Positions 1 to 10,880 of a DNA stretch of 41,150 bases are shown piece after piece. Each line of letters begins with the position of its first letter. Positions within the stretch are counted from its first letter, which is position 1. Under the pieces are notes generated by a model that saw nothing but the letters and a program-made list of their open reading frames with translations, had not been told where the DNA came from and made no database searches. This stretch comes from Terfezia claveryi (Eukaryota > Ascomycota > Pezizomycetes > Pezizales > Pezizaceae). The DNA is taken from positions 1 through 41,150 of the forward strand of contig WHUX01000342.1 in the NCBI GenBank assembly GCA_015179025.1, given 5' to 3'. The translations under genes and the position numbers were made by a program.

Positions 1-682
1 CATAGGCAACTGCACGTGCTAAAAGCACCGTAACTAGTAGTGGTAGAAAATAGTTAAGGCTCCAGTGGACAGAAATAGGCGCTATAGCGGTGTGGTGGGC
101 ACATAACTTGAAAACAACAGGACCTTGTTATAAGCCTGCATCTAATCCAAATTTTACTCTAGTGATCTTAGGAACCGATATCCATGGCGCTACCAGTCTT
201 GCAGGCCAGTAGAAGTCCCTGCCACCCCAAGTGAAGCACCTATAGATAGTGAGGAAGTTGAAGATGATTTTCCTAGCGAGCAGGCAGAGAACAAGGAGAA
301 TGAGAAGCCCGTCCCAAGCACGTAATATGAATTATCCCAATTTATTACATCTGCTTCTGCCTTTCAAGAACGTCCCATGATTTTAGACCCCGCCCCTTCT
401 AGTTTCTGCCCAGTGAAGCCCCGTTCCCCATTACAAGTACTAAGTTATTTACCTGATGAGGATGGGGATGAGGTTGCTCCTCTCTGGACTATGGATGCTA
501 AATAGCGGCTCCTCTGTAAGCAACGAAGGGCTCGCAATCAGAAGCGGAGGGAAAAAAGGAGGGCAGGTCTAGGTAGACAGCCTGAGATAGTCAGCTCAAT
601 GGAAGGGCATCTTATTGGGCCTGGCTGTTCAAATATCCATATTGCCCATATTGGTCCTATAACCATGAATTTTAAGAAATAA
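1..682 (+). pseudogene. decayed gene, C-terminal part, unknown function
   Basis: I do not recognise this protein. One frame is protein-like from the window edge to about 200 (it contains GAIAVWWAHN and LVILGTDIHGATS). A second frame is protein-like from about 160 to a TAA at 680-682, so a frameshift or an unseen intron lies near 160-200. The second frame holds an acidic, Pro/Glu-rich segment (SEEVEDDFPSEQ), then YLPDEDGDEVAPLWTMDAK, then a strongly basic stretch (KQRRARNQKRREKRRAG, about 515-565) that could be a nuclear localisation or DNA-contact region. In-frame TAA near 323 and TAG near 503 are both explainable by C-to-T or G-to-A change. The 5' end lies outside the window. Confidence 0.45.
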
Positions 683-1233
683 TAAATCTGGTTTATTTGG
701 AATGCATCTATGCGCTTAGTGATACATGCTCACTTAGTAGTAATACAAGTCACATTTTCCTTTTTTGGTTCGTGACATCCAAGTTTGCTTATAGTCTCGA
801 TCGTTTACTTGCATACAAAGAATGAATGCATGCCTTTGTTCAATTTCCCCCTTTGTTCAATTTGCTCCTTTGTTCACTTCAACTCGCCGTAACTTGTTAG
901 GCATCTGAGAATCTCATTCATTTCTCACAACCAACATTGACAGTTCAACCCACATAAATTGTGCTCACGATAATTCAGGAGTAAGTGCTTTAAGTTCTGT
1001 AACCGGAGACCAGCTATGCAAGTCGCGGGTGGAAAGATTACTGATGGAGACATCACAGACATTTTAACCTATATAACTTGGCCTCAGAATATTCAAAGGT
1101 TGTGTCCTTGTAGGTTCCCTGAATTGGAAAGATAGTGTAATTCGCTGAATTGTAGAAGTCTCATGCTGCATCCAGTATAATACCCACTATTGGCTATCGC
1201 CAGCGCCGGTTAGAAGGCCTCATTTCTGCAGGT
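683..1233. other. spacer with pyrimidine-rich direct repeats
   Basis: No convincing gene. At 833-880 the motif CCTTTGTTCAATTT occurs three times in near-tandem with slight variation. This resembles a pyrimidine-rich fungal promoter region for the gene that follows. A short open stretch begins with an ATG at 1015 and ends after about 40 codons; it may be a first exon of the next gene, but I cannot confirm a splice site. Confidence 0.35.
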
Positions 1234-1278
1234 ATGTGCTCTAAGGTCGTGTGTGATCCAAAGTACTCCAAGGGCTGT

Positions 1279-1338
1279 GTCATGGATGGTGTCATAGATG
1301 GTGTTACAGACGGTGTCACAGATGATGTCCAGGATGTC
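1279..1338 (+). repeat. 12-bp tandem repeat, five units
   Basis: Units are GTCATGGATGGT, GTCATAGATGGT, GTTACAGACGGT, GTCACAGATGAT and GTCCAGGATGTC. The first unit is nearly identical to a 12-bp unit inside the putative intron of the histone H3-like gene at 11151-11185. Confidence 0.8.
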
Positions 1339-2564
1339 CATAGATCTGACAAGAAAGTGTGTAGCCAAAAAAACAGACTATCAAAGCAAGGGATCATAAT
1401 GGTAGGCCTTGTACAGAAAAAGAAGACGCCATCGAAGAGGAACACAACATCCGGGAATTGAACAACAGATAAACGCAAATGGAGAAAGACTTCTGTGACA
1501 ACTGTACCAGTCATGCCTATCCTAGCCGTGCCTGCCCCAGCCCCAGTTATGCCAGTAAACCCATATGAGAAGTATGCAGAATTTCCTTAGGGCTCAAAAG
1601 AATTTGACCCAGACAAAGAGTTTAGTAAGGGTCGTAAAGTTTGGGGAACATCAACTAATCCACACACCAGAAAAATCCGGGAAACTCAGAAAAGATTGCT
1701 GGGTCCACTTCTAGCATTCGAACAAGCCAAGGACTGGAACTGCCAAAAAGTTAACAGGGCTCTCAAAGCTGGCGTGGCAGAGAGTGAGCATGCCACTGTT
1801 ACTGGTGCACCAATTGGGATGAAGAGGAATCAGCTCAGTAATGTGCAACGCAGCAAGTTCGAACGACTAGTCCAAAAGACCTGGAAGGTAATGTTAGTTC
1901 GGAAGAAGGCATATATTTTATCTCGCTGGTATGCGCTCTCCCAAGTGCAGAAGAGGTTTTATCTTGAGCTAGGCGAAGGTGATAATATACCGGCATTTAC
2001 AATTCCAGAAGGTGATTTGGAAGAAATGTGAACAAAGCCAGTAAATGAGTTTAGCATCGTTGGTAGTGTTGAGCCCATTTCACGCCAAGCATATGCACGG
2101 TTCCAGGGCCCAATTGAACAGCCACATGCACAGGACGATGCAATTGCCATAGCTGATCGGATCATACAGGAAATGGAAACAGCTGAAGGGGGTGCGGAAG
2201 ATTGTTTAAGTGATGCAGTTGAGGATATTGAACCCGTATGTATCTCTCCCTTCAGAAGTGTGATATATTATTTACCATAGCATTGGACTCCGAGGATGAA
2301 AGCGATAGCCAGGTTCTAGAGGACGACCTTTCATCATCTAACGCTGAGGCCGAGCTTACTGATTCCAATGATGATGCCAAGGTATATTCAGTAAAGGATA
2401 ACGTAATCGAAACTCCATTATTGCCAGCATCAAGGCTATGTCAAAAAGGATTGCCTCATCTTGGTGGCGATTCACCCCTAGGACTTATCCCAAGTGACAC
2501 AGATGATGATGATTACGAGGATGTGGAGGGGATTGAAGAGAATGAAGTGGAAGAAGGGGATTAA

Positions 2565-2685
2565 CAGAATGAAGAGGGTGAAGAAGATGAAAAAGATGAA
2601 GAGGGTGAAGAGGATGAAGAGGATGAAGAGAATGAAGAGGATGAAGAGGGTGAAGGAGAGGATGATGTCGAGGGAGAAGAACAAG
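2565..2685 (+). repeat. GAT/GAA/GAG codon repeat encoding Glu/Asp tail
   Basis: A degenerate 9-bp pattern, GATGAAGAG, encodes most of the acidic tail of the preceding gene. The in-frame TAA at 2562-2564 lies just before it. On the other strand it produces only Leu/Phe/His-rich shadow frames. Confidence 0.75.
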
Positions 2686-2801
2686 ATGAATTACAACCAT
2701 GTATGGGGTATCACGGAGCTTACACTTTGTTATGGAATTTATATTTTATCACAGATCCCTATGTTGTCCAGCAATTATTTCTCTATTTCCTTGTCATCTA
2801 A

Positions 2802-3150
2802 TGGAATGTTTGGTATTGGTTGTTTGATATATCATTGTGGGTCAGGATTGTTGATTTATTGTTCTTTTAGATACAGCAATAGGTTAGTATAGACTAGTCG
2901 CTAGATGGACAATAGAGTACTTAAGGTATAGTCTAGTTGGTACAAGCCCGGTATATTAGGCTAGTGGTGCAGGCTTAGACTAGGGTACAACTCACGAGTC
3001 GGCTTGCACTAGTCCCTCAGTGTTCTAAGGTTGCATATGAGACAGATAGGTATATATATACAAGACTTTGCCGCTCGCTATGCTCGCATGAATACTGGGG
3101 GCAGAAAACTATAGCTTCTCTTATTGAATACCTAAATTTATAATAGTAGT
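2802..3150. other. AT-rich spacer, possible Helitron 3' edge
   Basis: No gene is seen. At 3068-3088 there is a small GC-rich block with GCTCGC given twice (GCTCGCTATGCTCGC). It lies just beyond the 3' end of the minus-strand Helitron gene. Helitron 3' termini usually carry a GC-rich hairpin followed by CTRR. Here the block is a direct repeat, not a clean hairpin, so the edge stays unproven. Confidence 0.25.
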
Positions 3151-6100
3151 TTATGATAGTAATAATTTCAAGTAAACAATAATTGAGGTAACAACAGGAG
3201 AAATAGAGGTGTGTAGAACTGCGAGGTTAGCTACATTAGTTACTCGTGACATAGCTACATAAAACTGTACATGTGTAAATGCAGAAGTACGTAAATCCAA
3301 TCCAACTACACCTAATGTTTGACCCTGTGACTTATTAACTGTCATTGCAAAGGAAAGCTTGATAGGAAATTGTTTGTGTCTTAAAATAAATGGAAGTTCT
3401 CCTTCTGTAGTAGTTAAGAGAATTCGAGGTATAAGTTTTCTTTTCCCATCAAATTCTCTACCTAAAATGCGAGCTTCTATACACCTCCTACCAATTCGGG
3501 TAACAATCATGTGAGTTCCATTACATAGACCTTCCGTAGGATATAAATTTCGCAAAAGTATAATAGGGTATTCAACTTTCAAAGTAAGTTGTGATAGTAG
3601 TAATCCACTAAAGTTAAGACTTTGAAGATATTCAGCAGGATGTTGAGCAAGATGAGGGTCTTCATTATTAATATTAGAAGAATCAACAGAATAAAAAGTT
3701 TGAGAACTTCCAGGTATCATATCTAAAACTCTAGAATTAAATAGGTTAACGGTATTATTATGAAAGGCAAGAATACATCCATTGGTTAAAACGGTAAAGT
3801 CATTGGGTATAGTAGTAAGAAGAGTTGGTAGATAAACAAAATGTATAAGATCTATTGGTTGGGTATAAGCTTGAATATATGATGGAAGAGAGATATTACC
3901 AAATAAGATCGGCTTGTATGATATATTATGAAGCCATAATGCGAAAGAAATATTATTAACTCTATCTTGAATTCGCATATTAATAGAAAGGCTTAAAATC
4001 TGAAAACGGAACCATAAAGAAGAGCTTTGTAAGGAAGCATGAATTGTAGATGCACGATTGCTATGGGGAACAACAGGAGCAATTTGAGTAAAGTCACTAC
4101 CAAGTAAAATAGGAATATTACCAAATAAATCCTCTTGAGTAGCATCACAAATATCACTAAGAGTTCGATTAACAGCTTCAAAACAATATCGATGCTGCAT
4201 AGGAACCTCATCTCAAATAATTAGACTGGTTTGACGAAGTAGATCAGCAATTTATGTATTTTTAGAAATACGACAGACAGACTGCTCATTAATTTCTAAA
4301 GGTATTGAAAATTGAGAATGTGCTATACGTCCTCCTGGTAATAGAAGAGCTGCTATTCCTGAGGATACAACATATAAAACTATTTTGCCTTAACCACGAA
4401 AATAATGACAAAGATATTTATATAAAAATGTTTTACCTGTGCCTGCTGGTTCTCGAATAAAATATTGAGCTTTTGTCAGCATAGTAGCAATTTGATGGAA
4501 AATAGTATCATATGCTTGACATTGATGTTGATTTAATTGTTCTACCCATTATTGTCTAAATGTTTGTTCCTCAAGAACATTATAGGCTAGTTCAGTAGCA
4601 ATCAAAGGATTTTCATGTATTAGATTCTGCCAATTACCAATTGGTAATGGTAAACCATAATCGGATAGAGATTTGCTAGCTTCGGCAAATATCTTTAAGA
4701 GTAGAAATAATCCATAATCAAGATGAGGAGTTAGTATATCTTGTGGAATTGGTATATCAAAACGTTGAAGTCGTGAAGTTAAATCATTACAGATATGATT
4801 TTAAAACTGAATCCAGAGTTGAGTAGGATCAGTAACACTACTATATATAATAGCTGTAGCAAATAGTGTACAAAGAGCATATCCAGTAGAAAAGATTATA
4901 GCTTCATCAAAGCATTGAATCCATTCTGAATCATCTTCTAACAGACCAAGTGCAAGGCAAGCTTGTTGAAATATTGAATGGACTTATCCATTGACCATTC
5001 GAAGGTTGACAAAGGATGTAGCACCACGAATTACCATCAAAAGTAATTGTAGATAGAATCGTTCTCCTTGTAAAGGATTGCAATGATACATACGTCCAAT
5101 AGCCGTTCTACGTTGTCTTGGATGCCATTGATTGTTTTTTGAATTGAAAACAAAATGTTGTGGAAATTGCTGATATAAGTACTATCGGCCATCGTTATAC
5201 TGAGTGTTGTAGGTAAACCAAGCCATTAGTTTAGATTGTACTGATTCTAAGCATTCCTGAAGCTCTTCTCTATTTAAATTATCCCCAAAATAAACAAGTT
5301 GTTCTCCACATAAATGAACAGGTAAATGATAAACTGCAGGAAATTCTTCATGCATTCGGAACTCAAACAATCTCCAAACTGCCTCGTATGGTCCGATATA
5401 GGGTCCTTGTAGATGTCGTTTTACTTCATCAGCATTATCAGTTGTTTGTAACTGTAAAGTAGTTTGATCAGAACCTTTATAAATATATTTATGAATATAT
5501 TTAATAGCTTGAACTGATCCACAAACTTCAACATTAATATGTGCTTGATAACGCCAACTCAAGTAAGGATTATATAGTACAACCCAATGATTATTATATT
5601 GAAAACAATTTTTTCCCAGATATGTTAATCCACTATCTCGACGGCGATATAAAGGGTATCTATCATCTGGAACAACTGTTGAATCTTGAAATGCTTTAGG
5701 AAATCGTTTACTGCATTGTAGGGAGTTTTGCTTGCTACCATAATGGTACTTGTTGATAAGTAGTGCTGCAAGGTCCATGAACCATAGATGTTCTAATGAT
5801 TGTTAGAAGTTCGCCGGTAGGATCTTGTACTTGAGAGGGCAATTCAGTAGATATAATTTCATTAATTTTCTCAGATGTTAAAAAACAATCATCTTGATGT
5901 AAAAACAATAATAAATGCATATGAGGTAATCCACGCTTTTGGTATTCAATTGTCCAAACACATCCCAAAAATCTACCAAAAATTTCTTTAGTACGTAGTT
6001 GATGAAGCAAATCCCGTTGCTTTAGATGAAATACTCGAGCAATGATATCTGAACATCTAGTACAAATTGATAAGGTAGAAGTTCATCTTGAATTTCTTTC

Positions 6101-7430
6101 CAATTTGAATTGGCAGTAAAGGTAATAAATAATATAGGCTTTCCAAAATACCATACAATTGCCATTGAGTCCTGAAAAAGCTGTTGCATAAATTGATCAC
6201 CTCCCAAAAAGCTACTTGGTAGAACTATTCTTCTGCCCAATGCTGCAGCATCTACTTTATCTTGAACCATTGCATTTGCTAGTCCATTATAAAGATCTGC
6301 CCGTAAACTTACTTGATTCATACGTATCCACTCTAACTTTGCTTGATCAACAACTGCCCAAGCATCAACAATATATTGTTGGAATAACCTACTCGAGACA
6401 AAAAGGGTAGTAGGTTCAAATAACCGAGAGTGTAAACGAAACTGATAGTATTGTCATTGTAATAATCGCTTAGGTGAACCATCTCTATCTCAGCTTTGTT
6501 GTAGTTTGAGTGACTAATTCTAACCATGTTCCCCATAAGAAAATAATAAAACCTAATGTAAAGGAGTATATGCTACATGGCTGGAATTGATTGTTTGAAA
6601 TAGTGAATGGGGATTTGGGTATCATTCAGCCAGGACAATATCTCAATGAGAAGCAAGGTTGTATTCATCGGGAATAATTATAGCAATCTCATTTGTTGTA
6701 GGAAGATTATATCTTCGATAATCTTATGCATTGTCAACTAATAATTCCATTCGAGGATTAAGAATTATTTGCATTTGATTTTGTGGGATATCTCGAGATG
6801 CTTGTTGAATTCGTTCATGTGCTGTATGATAAAGAGCAATAAATGGATTACAATCATGCAATATGACTAACAATTGTTGCAATAATATAATATCAATAAT
6901 TGCAGATAACATATGTCCTCCGGGTCGGATCTGTAGTTGTGCAATTGCATCGTCGGGATCGTAAAGAAAGATTTGTGCAAAGGAAGGACGGGAGGTAGAA
7001 GAATGTATTAAAGGACCTGTGAAATAATAAAAGGCTCCATGAATTTGAAAATATTGAATACCTCCAATGGTTCGAGAATCTGCCTGATATTTGAGAGAAA
7101 CAAAAGCTAATGCTGAATTATATTTTCATATATATATTCTAAAATGATTGGATGTATTTGTAGAATCATATATTAAAGAATATAATAAAGGAGGTAGAGG
7201 TCATATAAGAGGAATGGAAATATCGCCTTGATTGCAACAGCTATTGAATAAAGGATTTTGCTTTGTACTTGGATGTTCTTCTAATCTTTCTTCTAACCAA
7301 TGTAGTGCCGTACATTGTAGATATGATATTGACATAGAACCAAAATATGATTGTTTCTTTGGATGTTGACAACTATTAAATGCCAGTGGTAATAATACAT
7401 TAGGCTGATATAAAATATTAGTATAACAAA
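3151..7430 (-). pseudogene. Helitron Rep-helicase (RepHel), decayed
   Basis: Rolling-circle transposase of a Helitron, read on the minus strand over about 4.3 kb, close to the usual 1400-1500 residues. In order: an N-terminal region with Cys/His residues and the family-typical YNSALAF segment (about 7100-7430); a Helitron_like_N domain (about 5900-6900, with FITFTANSNWKEI); the HUH motif as RGLPHMHLLLF at 5906-5936; and the Rep tyrosine motif as KYIHKYIYKG at 5474-5503. A PIF1-family SF1 helicase follows: Walker A EPAGTGKTF near 4428-4455, Walker B LII-stop-DE at about 4204-4222, and the C-terminal MTVNKSQGQTLGVVGLDLR and YVAMSRV motifs at 3215-3350. In-frame stops are frequent; in Walker B a TGA stands where the family has Trp. 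Several frameshifts also occur. This copy cannot make a transposase. Confidence 0.96.
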
Positions 7431-7496
7431 GTCATTATATAGATAGATTAGATAAGATTACTAACTTCCATATTATTGGTAGAAGAACTTTTTATG

Positions 7497-7525
7497 TGTC
7501 TTTGTCTTTGTCTTTGTCTTTGTCT
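7497..7525. repeat. GTCTTT hexanucleotide microsatellite
   Basis: About five consecutive GTCTTT units. Confidence 0.85.
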
Positions 7526-7734
7526 TCCTTATCTTTGCCTTTCTTGAGAAATATCCTTTAGTAAAAGACAATTAGTTTATATGGTAAAATATTATAAAAT
7601 TCAGAAAATAATACTAATCAAACATATAATGCAAGTTAATCTTTGTTGGAGTCTTCCTGCAGAATAATATGTAGTGAATTCTGTAAAAAGTTTATGGGAA
7701 CAATATGCCCGACAATATGCAGTATCCATAGTGA

Positions 7735-7890
7735 TTAGTAGGGAGAGTAGTTGGTAGAGAGCATAGTTGGTGGAGAGTGTAGTTGGTAGGGAGCATAGTT
7801 AGCAAGGAGGAGTAGCTGGCGGGGAGAGTAGGGGGAGTTGGTGGTTGGTGGGGAGAGTTGGTAGGGAGAGTTGGCAGGGAGAGTAGTTGT
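7735..7890. repeat. GGGAGAGTAGTTGGTA-type minisatellite
   Basis: Degenerate purine-rich units of roughly 16-20 bp built on GGGAGAGTAGTTGGTA, drifting toward shorter GGGAGAGTTGGTA units at the right. Confidence 0.7.
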
Positions 7891-8001
7891 AGATGTAGAA
7901 GAGGAATAGAAGTTAGTAGGCTTTGATATAGGAGAAGTAGTAGATAGGAAAAGGGTAGTTAATATAGTAAGGAAATTAAAAGTAAGAGAGAAAGTTAGTT
8001 A

Positions 8002-8067
8002 GAACTCGGACTGTTGGAACTCGGACTACTAGAACTTGGACTGCTGGAACTCGGACTGCTAGAATTG
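8002..8067. repeat. 15-bp tandem repeat, four units
   Basis: Units GAACTCGGACTGTTG, GAACTCGGACTACTA, GAACTTGGACTGCTG and GAACTCGGACTGCTA, followed by a partial unit. Confidence 0.85.
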
Positions 8068-8112
8068 AATTGGAATTAGATATAGCTATAAGATAAGAAA
8101 TTATCAAGCTAA

Positions 8113-8990
8113 CTACTTCTGCTTTCCTTTTTTTCTACTTGGTTCACCACTGTTATCCCCTTTTAGTTTGATCTCTAACATTCCAACTCTTTTTTTCCAA
8201 GTACTGGGATCTCGTTTAATCCAATCTATATTACTTTTGTGTGTAAACAAATTGACACTATTCCTAACTCCAGAAATAATCTTAGTATTACCATGACAAA
8301 TTAAAGAACCCATAAATAAAAGAACACTGGGTTGAAGTTCAATTATACACTTCGCTTGCCATAAAACTAAATCTCCACCCTGATAATTTCCATAGGGTAT
8401 AATAGCATTAGGAACAGATTTAATATCTTTCCAATCTTGATGATGTTGTAAAATGCTGTCTGGCATCATTTGTTGATTAATTGCGGCTCCTGACCAAGGA
8501 TTACATAATAACTCAAGTGGCTTAGCAAGATTGATATTAGTTAGCTTATTGTAAGCTTCGGGTGTTATTAGCTTTAAATGATGTCCAAGATATATCCAAA
8601 GAGATTTATTTCTTTCAATCCAGTTTCCAGAAGCAGGTTATTGAGTTAGATAATCTTTACTATGAAAGATATCCAAACTACTATCTGCCCATGTTGCATA
8701 GTGTCGAATAGGAAATTCTCTACAGGGATCAATTTTTCTTTGATGATGTATTTCAAGTTAGGGTAATAGCTTATGTGATTCAACCAAACCTTCAACCAAA
8801 AACAAAGGAATTTTGAAGCGATATGCTAGTAAACAACTATCTTTATCACGAATCTCCAAATGTTCAGATCCTGATTTAAACTTGTGAAAGGTAGATAGTT
8901 TGGAATTCTGCATAACAGGCAAAGAATATTGACCTTGTAATTTGATAAGTGAAGGTGCATCTCATATTAGAAGTAAGAGAACATACCTCG
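8113..8990 (-). pseudogene. 2-oxoglutarate/Fe(II) oxygenase resembling fungal TET/JBP-like family, decayed
   Basis: A single minus-strand frame of about 280 codons ends at the stop at 8113. It is interrupted by TAA at 8758-8760 and 8638-8640, with further stops near 8955-8995. The core has the features of the double-stranded beta-helix oxygenases that fungi carry in multi-copy, often with DNA transposons. These are a first metal-ligand motif HxD (HHQDWKD, about 8427-8444), the family-typical GNYQGGDLVLW, then the distal His (ICHGN, about 8288-8305), then the 2-oxoglutarate-binding Arg (GVRNSVNLFTH, about 8255-8275). The C-terminus is basic (PSRKKGKQK). TET/JBP-type members oxidise 5-methylcytosine or thymine, but related fungal domains of unknown substrate exist, so the substrate is not assigned. 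The frame runs in the same direction as the Helitron gene downstream, which may mean capture or chance. Confidence 0.62.
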
Positions 8991-9185
8991 ACTATTTTTC
9001 AATGACTATTTCAATATGAAAATTGATATAGAAGCTTCCCAATATATTCGGTCTATTTGCAAGAATTCCTAAGACTCTAAATATCTCTTTATTTATGCTC
9101 TTAACTCTTTTGCCCTTCGCTGGTAATCATTGTTAAAAGCACCACTGGCAACCAAATGGTTCAAGTGGTTCTCAAAATACTTATT
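8991..9185. other. AT-rich spacer
   Basis: No gene or strong repeat seen. Confidence 0.4.
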
Positions 9186-9480
9186 GTGAAGAAGAACAGA
9201 TTTGGAAGTGGAAGCGGTAGTAGAAGTGGAAGCAGAAGTGGAAGCGGCAGTAGTAGAAGCGGTAGTAGTGGAAGCGGCAGTAGTGGAAGCGGCAGTAGTG
9301 GAAGCAGCAGTAGTGGAAGTGGCAGTGGTAAGAGTGGTTGGAGTAGTAGAAATAGAAGTGGGAGTGGTGGGAGTGGTGGGAGTGGTGGGAGCGGTGGGAG
9401 CGGTGGGAGCATTGGGAGCGGTGGGAGTGGTGGGACTGCTGGAAGTACTATTGGAAGCGCTGCTGGAAGCAGCTATAGGT
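9186..9480 (+). repeat. GGAAGYGGYAGTAGT minisatellite
   Basis: A degenerate repeat of GGAAGTGGAAGC and GGAAGCGGCAGTAGT units passes at its right end into GTGGGAGTG units. It reads as Gly/Ser in one frame and Val/Glu/Ala in another. Both frames stay open only because the repeat lacks stop triplets, so I do not treat it as a gene. Confidence 0.85.
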
Positions 9481-9559
9481 AGATTCTATAAGAAAGCTAT
9501 TTAGACTATGTTGGAGAGAGCTTGCAAGATAACTTACTATATAAGCTGTAATAGAGGCT

Positions 9560-9675
9560 GTGATCGAGTGTGGAGGCGTGGTGGAGGCGAGTGTGGAGGC
9601 AAGTGTGGAGCCAAATGTGGAGGTGAGTGTGGAGGCGAGTGTGGAGAGAGTGGGAGTGTATGTGGAGCGACAAAG
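9560..9675 (+). repeat. GTGGAGGCGAGT 12-bp minisatellite
   Basis: About eight degenerate copies of a 12-bp unit GTGGAGGCGAGT. Open frames across it on both strands are by-products of the repeat. Confidence 0.8.
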
Positions 9676-9739
9676 AAAAATGAAAAAACTGCTAAAACCC
9701 ATGCCTATGTTCTCAATCCCAGTAGTAGCGCGAAATTTT

Positions 9740-9828
9740 AATCCAAGAAGTTACCAAATTTATTAAGCCAAGAAGTCACAAAATTTATCAAGCCGAGAAG
9801 TCACCAATTTATTAAGCCAAGAAGTCAC
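9740..9828 (+). repeat. 25-bp tandem repeat, about four units
   Basis: The unit contains AAGCCAAGAAGTCACAAAAT followed by TTATT or TTATC. The last unit is truncated into a run of T at 9829-9838. Confidence 0.85.
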
Positions 9829-9849
9829 ATTTTTTTTTGGAACCGTCCA

Positions 9850-10068
9850 TATCCAGCTATGCTAGAGGAAAATCCGTTTTTAGCCCTTTACGGAGCTACT
9901 GGGAATAGAACACAGGCTCTGACTGTGCTGGTAGAATGGGCCAGGCCCTACTAACAAAACCGGAAACCCATAGGGATACTAATTAAATTTGACCAGGATT
10001 ATAAACCCAACCTTGCATTCACAGATCAGCATAGTCCCAAGCGCAAGCGGGCGCGCATGTTAGTTTAA
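9850..10068 (+). pseudogene. C-terminal fragment of an unknown gene with basic tail
   Basis: A protein-like frame (LYGATGNRTQALTVLVEWA, then KPIGILIKFDQD) ends with a basic PKRKRARM segment and a TAA at 10066-10068. One in-frame TAA near 9950 sits where CAA would restore Gln. The basic segment is a plausible nuclear localisation signal. I do not recognise the family. Its 5' part may have been displaced by the minisatellites at 9186-9830. Confidence 0.35.
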
Positions 10069-10672
10069 ACCCCATTCATACTCTTGAAATTACTCTGCAA
10101 ATCCGCATTACTACAAATGTGATAGCTTGACGTTGAGCTACACAGCTTATTCTTGCTTTGTCTAGTTGCGCACGGGGTGTATGTGCCGGAACATTTGTCT
10201 CAGTAGCCTCAGTATATTATAGATACTCTAGTATATATCACCTCCCAGCTTGTCTGGTCTCCTCCGGTAATCCTAGCCCACTTGTAGGCAAAAGTAACCC
10301 ATATGTGGCCCCGTTAAGGGGGCCAAAATAAGTTAGTCCTCAGGGGGAATTTGGCAAAAGGCAAGTTAATCTACTATGACGATGCTTGTTCAGCTTAATT
10401 GTGTACACAACTAACAGCCTAACAGCTAGTTGTCAATATCCTTTGTCGGGTTTCGTTCATCGTGTTTCCTTTGTCGGGTTTCCTTTATCAATGTATCACA
10501 CTAAAGTATCTAAGCTAACTTGAGGGAATACGCAGGTAAACTTAGATTCATTGTTTGATAGTTAGGTCTGGATCCCTACAATGCTCTGTGTTGCTTCGTC
10601 TCGTATAAGATCATTACTATCGCCTCTGTGTTACTAAGTTCATCGCCTCCTTTAACCAGCTAACATATAAAA
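10069..10672. promoter_or_regulatory. upstream region of the histone H3-like gene
   Basis: No gene is seen here. The region is less AT-rich than its surroundings and holds a perfect inverted repeat at 10307-10324 (GGCCCC, 6-base loop, GGGGCC). A near-direct repeat of CCTTTGTCGGGTTTC lies at about 10440-10490. The start codon of the next gene follows CATATAAAA, an A-rich start context of the fungal type. No activator site is recognisable. Confidence 0.4.
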
Positions 10673-10810
10673 ATGGCAAGAACAAAGCAGGTTCCAAAGA
10701 AAAACCCCGGGCAACCAGCGAGGTCACAAGTCCCTAGGAATATAAAATCAGTCGTGCCCCCCCAAAAAGTGGTGGCACCAAAAACTATAAGAAAGCGGTT
10801 ACAAGGACAT

Positions 10811-10880
10811 TAGCATTCCATTCCCTAAAGCATTCCATTCTATGAAGCATTCCATTCCATAAAGCATTCTATTCCATGAA
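10811..10880 (+). repeat. CATTCCATTCYATRAAG tandem repeat inside probable intron
   Basis: Four degenerate 17-19 bp units, CATTCCATTCTATGAAG-like. They separate the tail-coding part from the fold-coding part of the H3-like gene, and are followed by ACTAATCTAAC and TATTATCAG, which look like a branch point and 3' splice site. Confidence 0.75.

Larger units (their letters stand above)
1234..2801 (+). pseudogene. decayed gene with long acidic C-terminal tail, unknown function
   Basis: One frame reads from about 1234 to 2235 with nonsense codons at 1459 (TGA), 1588 (TAG) and 2029 (TGA). After that a second frame carries the protein to a TAA at 2799. The change of frame follows a GTATGT at 2236 and precedes a CATAG at 2276-2280, so an intron lies here or a frameshift has mimicked one. 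Visible parts are a basic N-terminal region (QKKKTPSKRN, DKRKWRK), a Pro/Val/Ala linker, a charged globular-looking segment (1600-2030, with WNCQKVNRALKAGV and RSKFERLVQKTWKVM), and then an extremely acidic tail. The tail runs from SEDESDSQVLEDD to repeated DEEGEEDEED at 2560-2680. I do not recognise the globular part. Acidic tails of this sort are common in nucleolar and histone-binding proteins, but that is only a compositional resemblance. Confidence 0.45.
7431..8112. other. repeat-rich spacer between Helitron gene and oxygenase fossil
   Basis: No coding frame is supported. It holds a hexanucleotide run at 7497-7525, a purine-rich minisatellite at 7735-7890 and a 15-bp tandem repeat at 8002-8067. 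Whether it belongs inside the Helitron is not resolvable by eye. Confidence 0.5.

Noticed and set aside
2478..2700. Minus-strand Phe/Leu/His-rich frames
   Set aside because: Complement of the Glu/Asp-encoding repeat of the plus-strand gene.
9161..9504. Open frames rich in Gly/Ser, Leu/Pro or Val/Glu across the minisatellite
   Set aside because: All six frames lack stops because of the repeat unit; no domain, start context or conserved flank.
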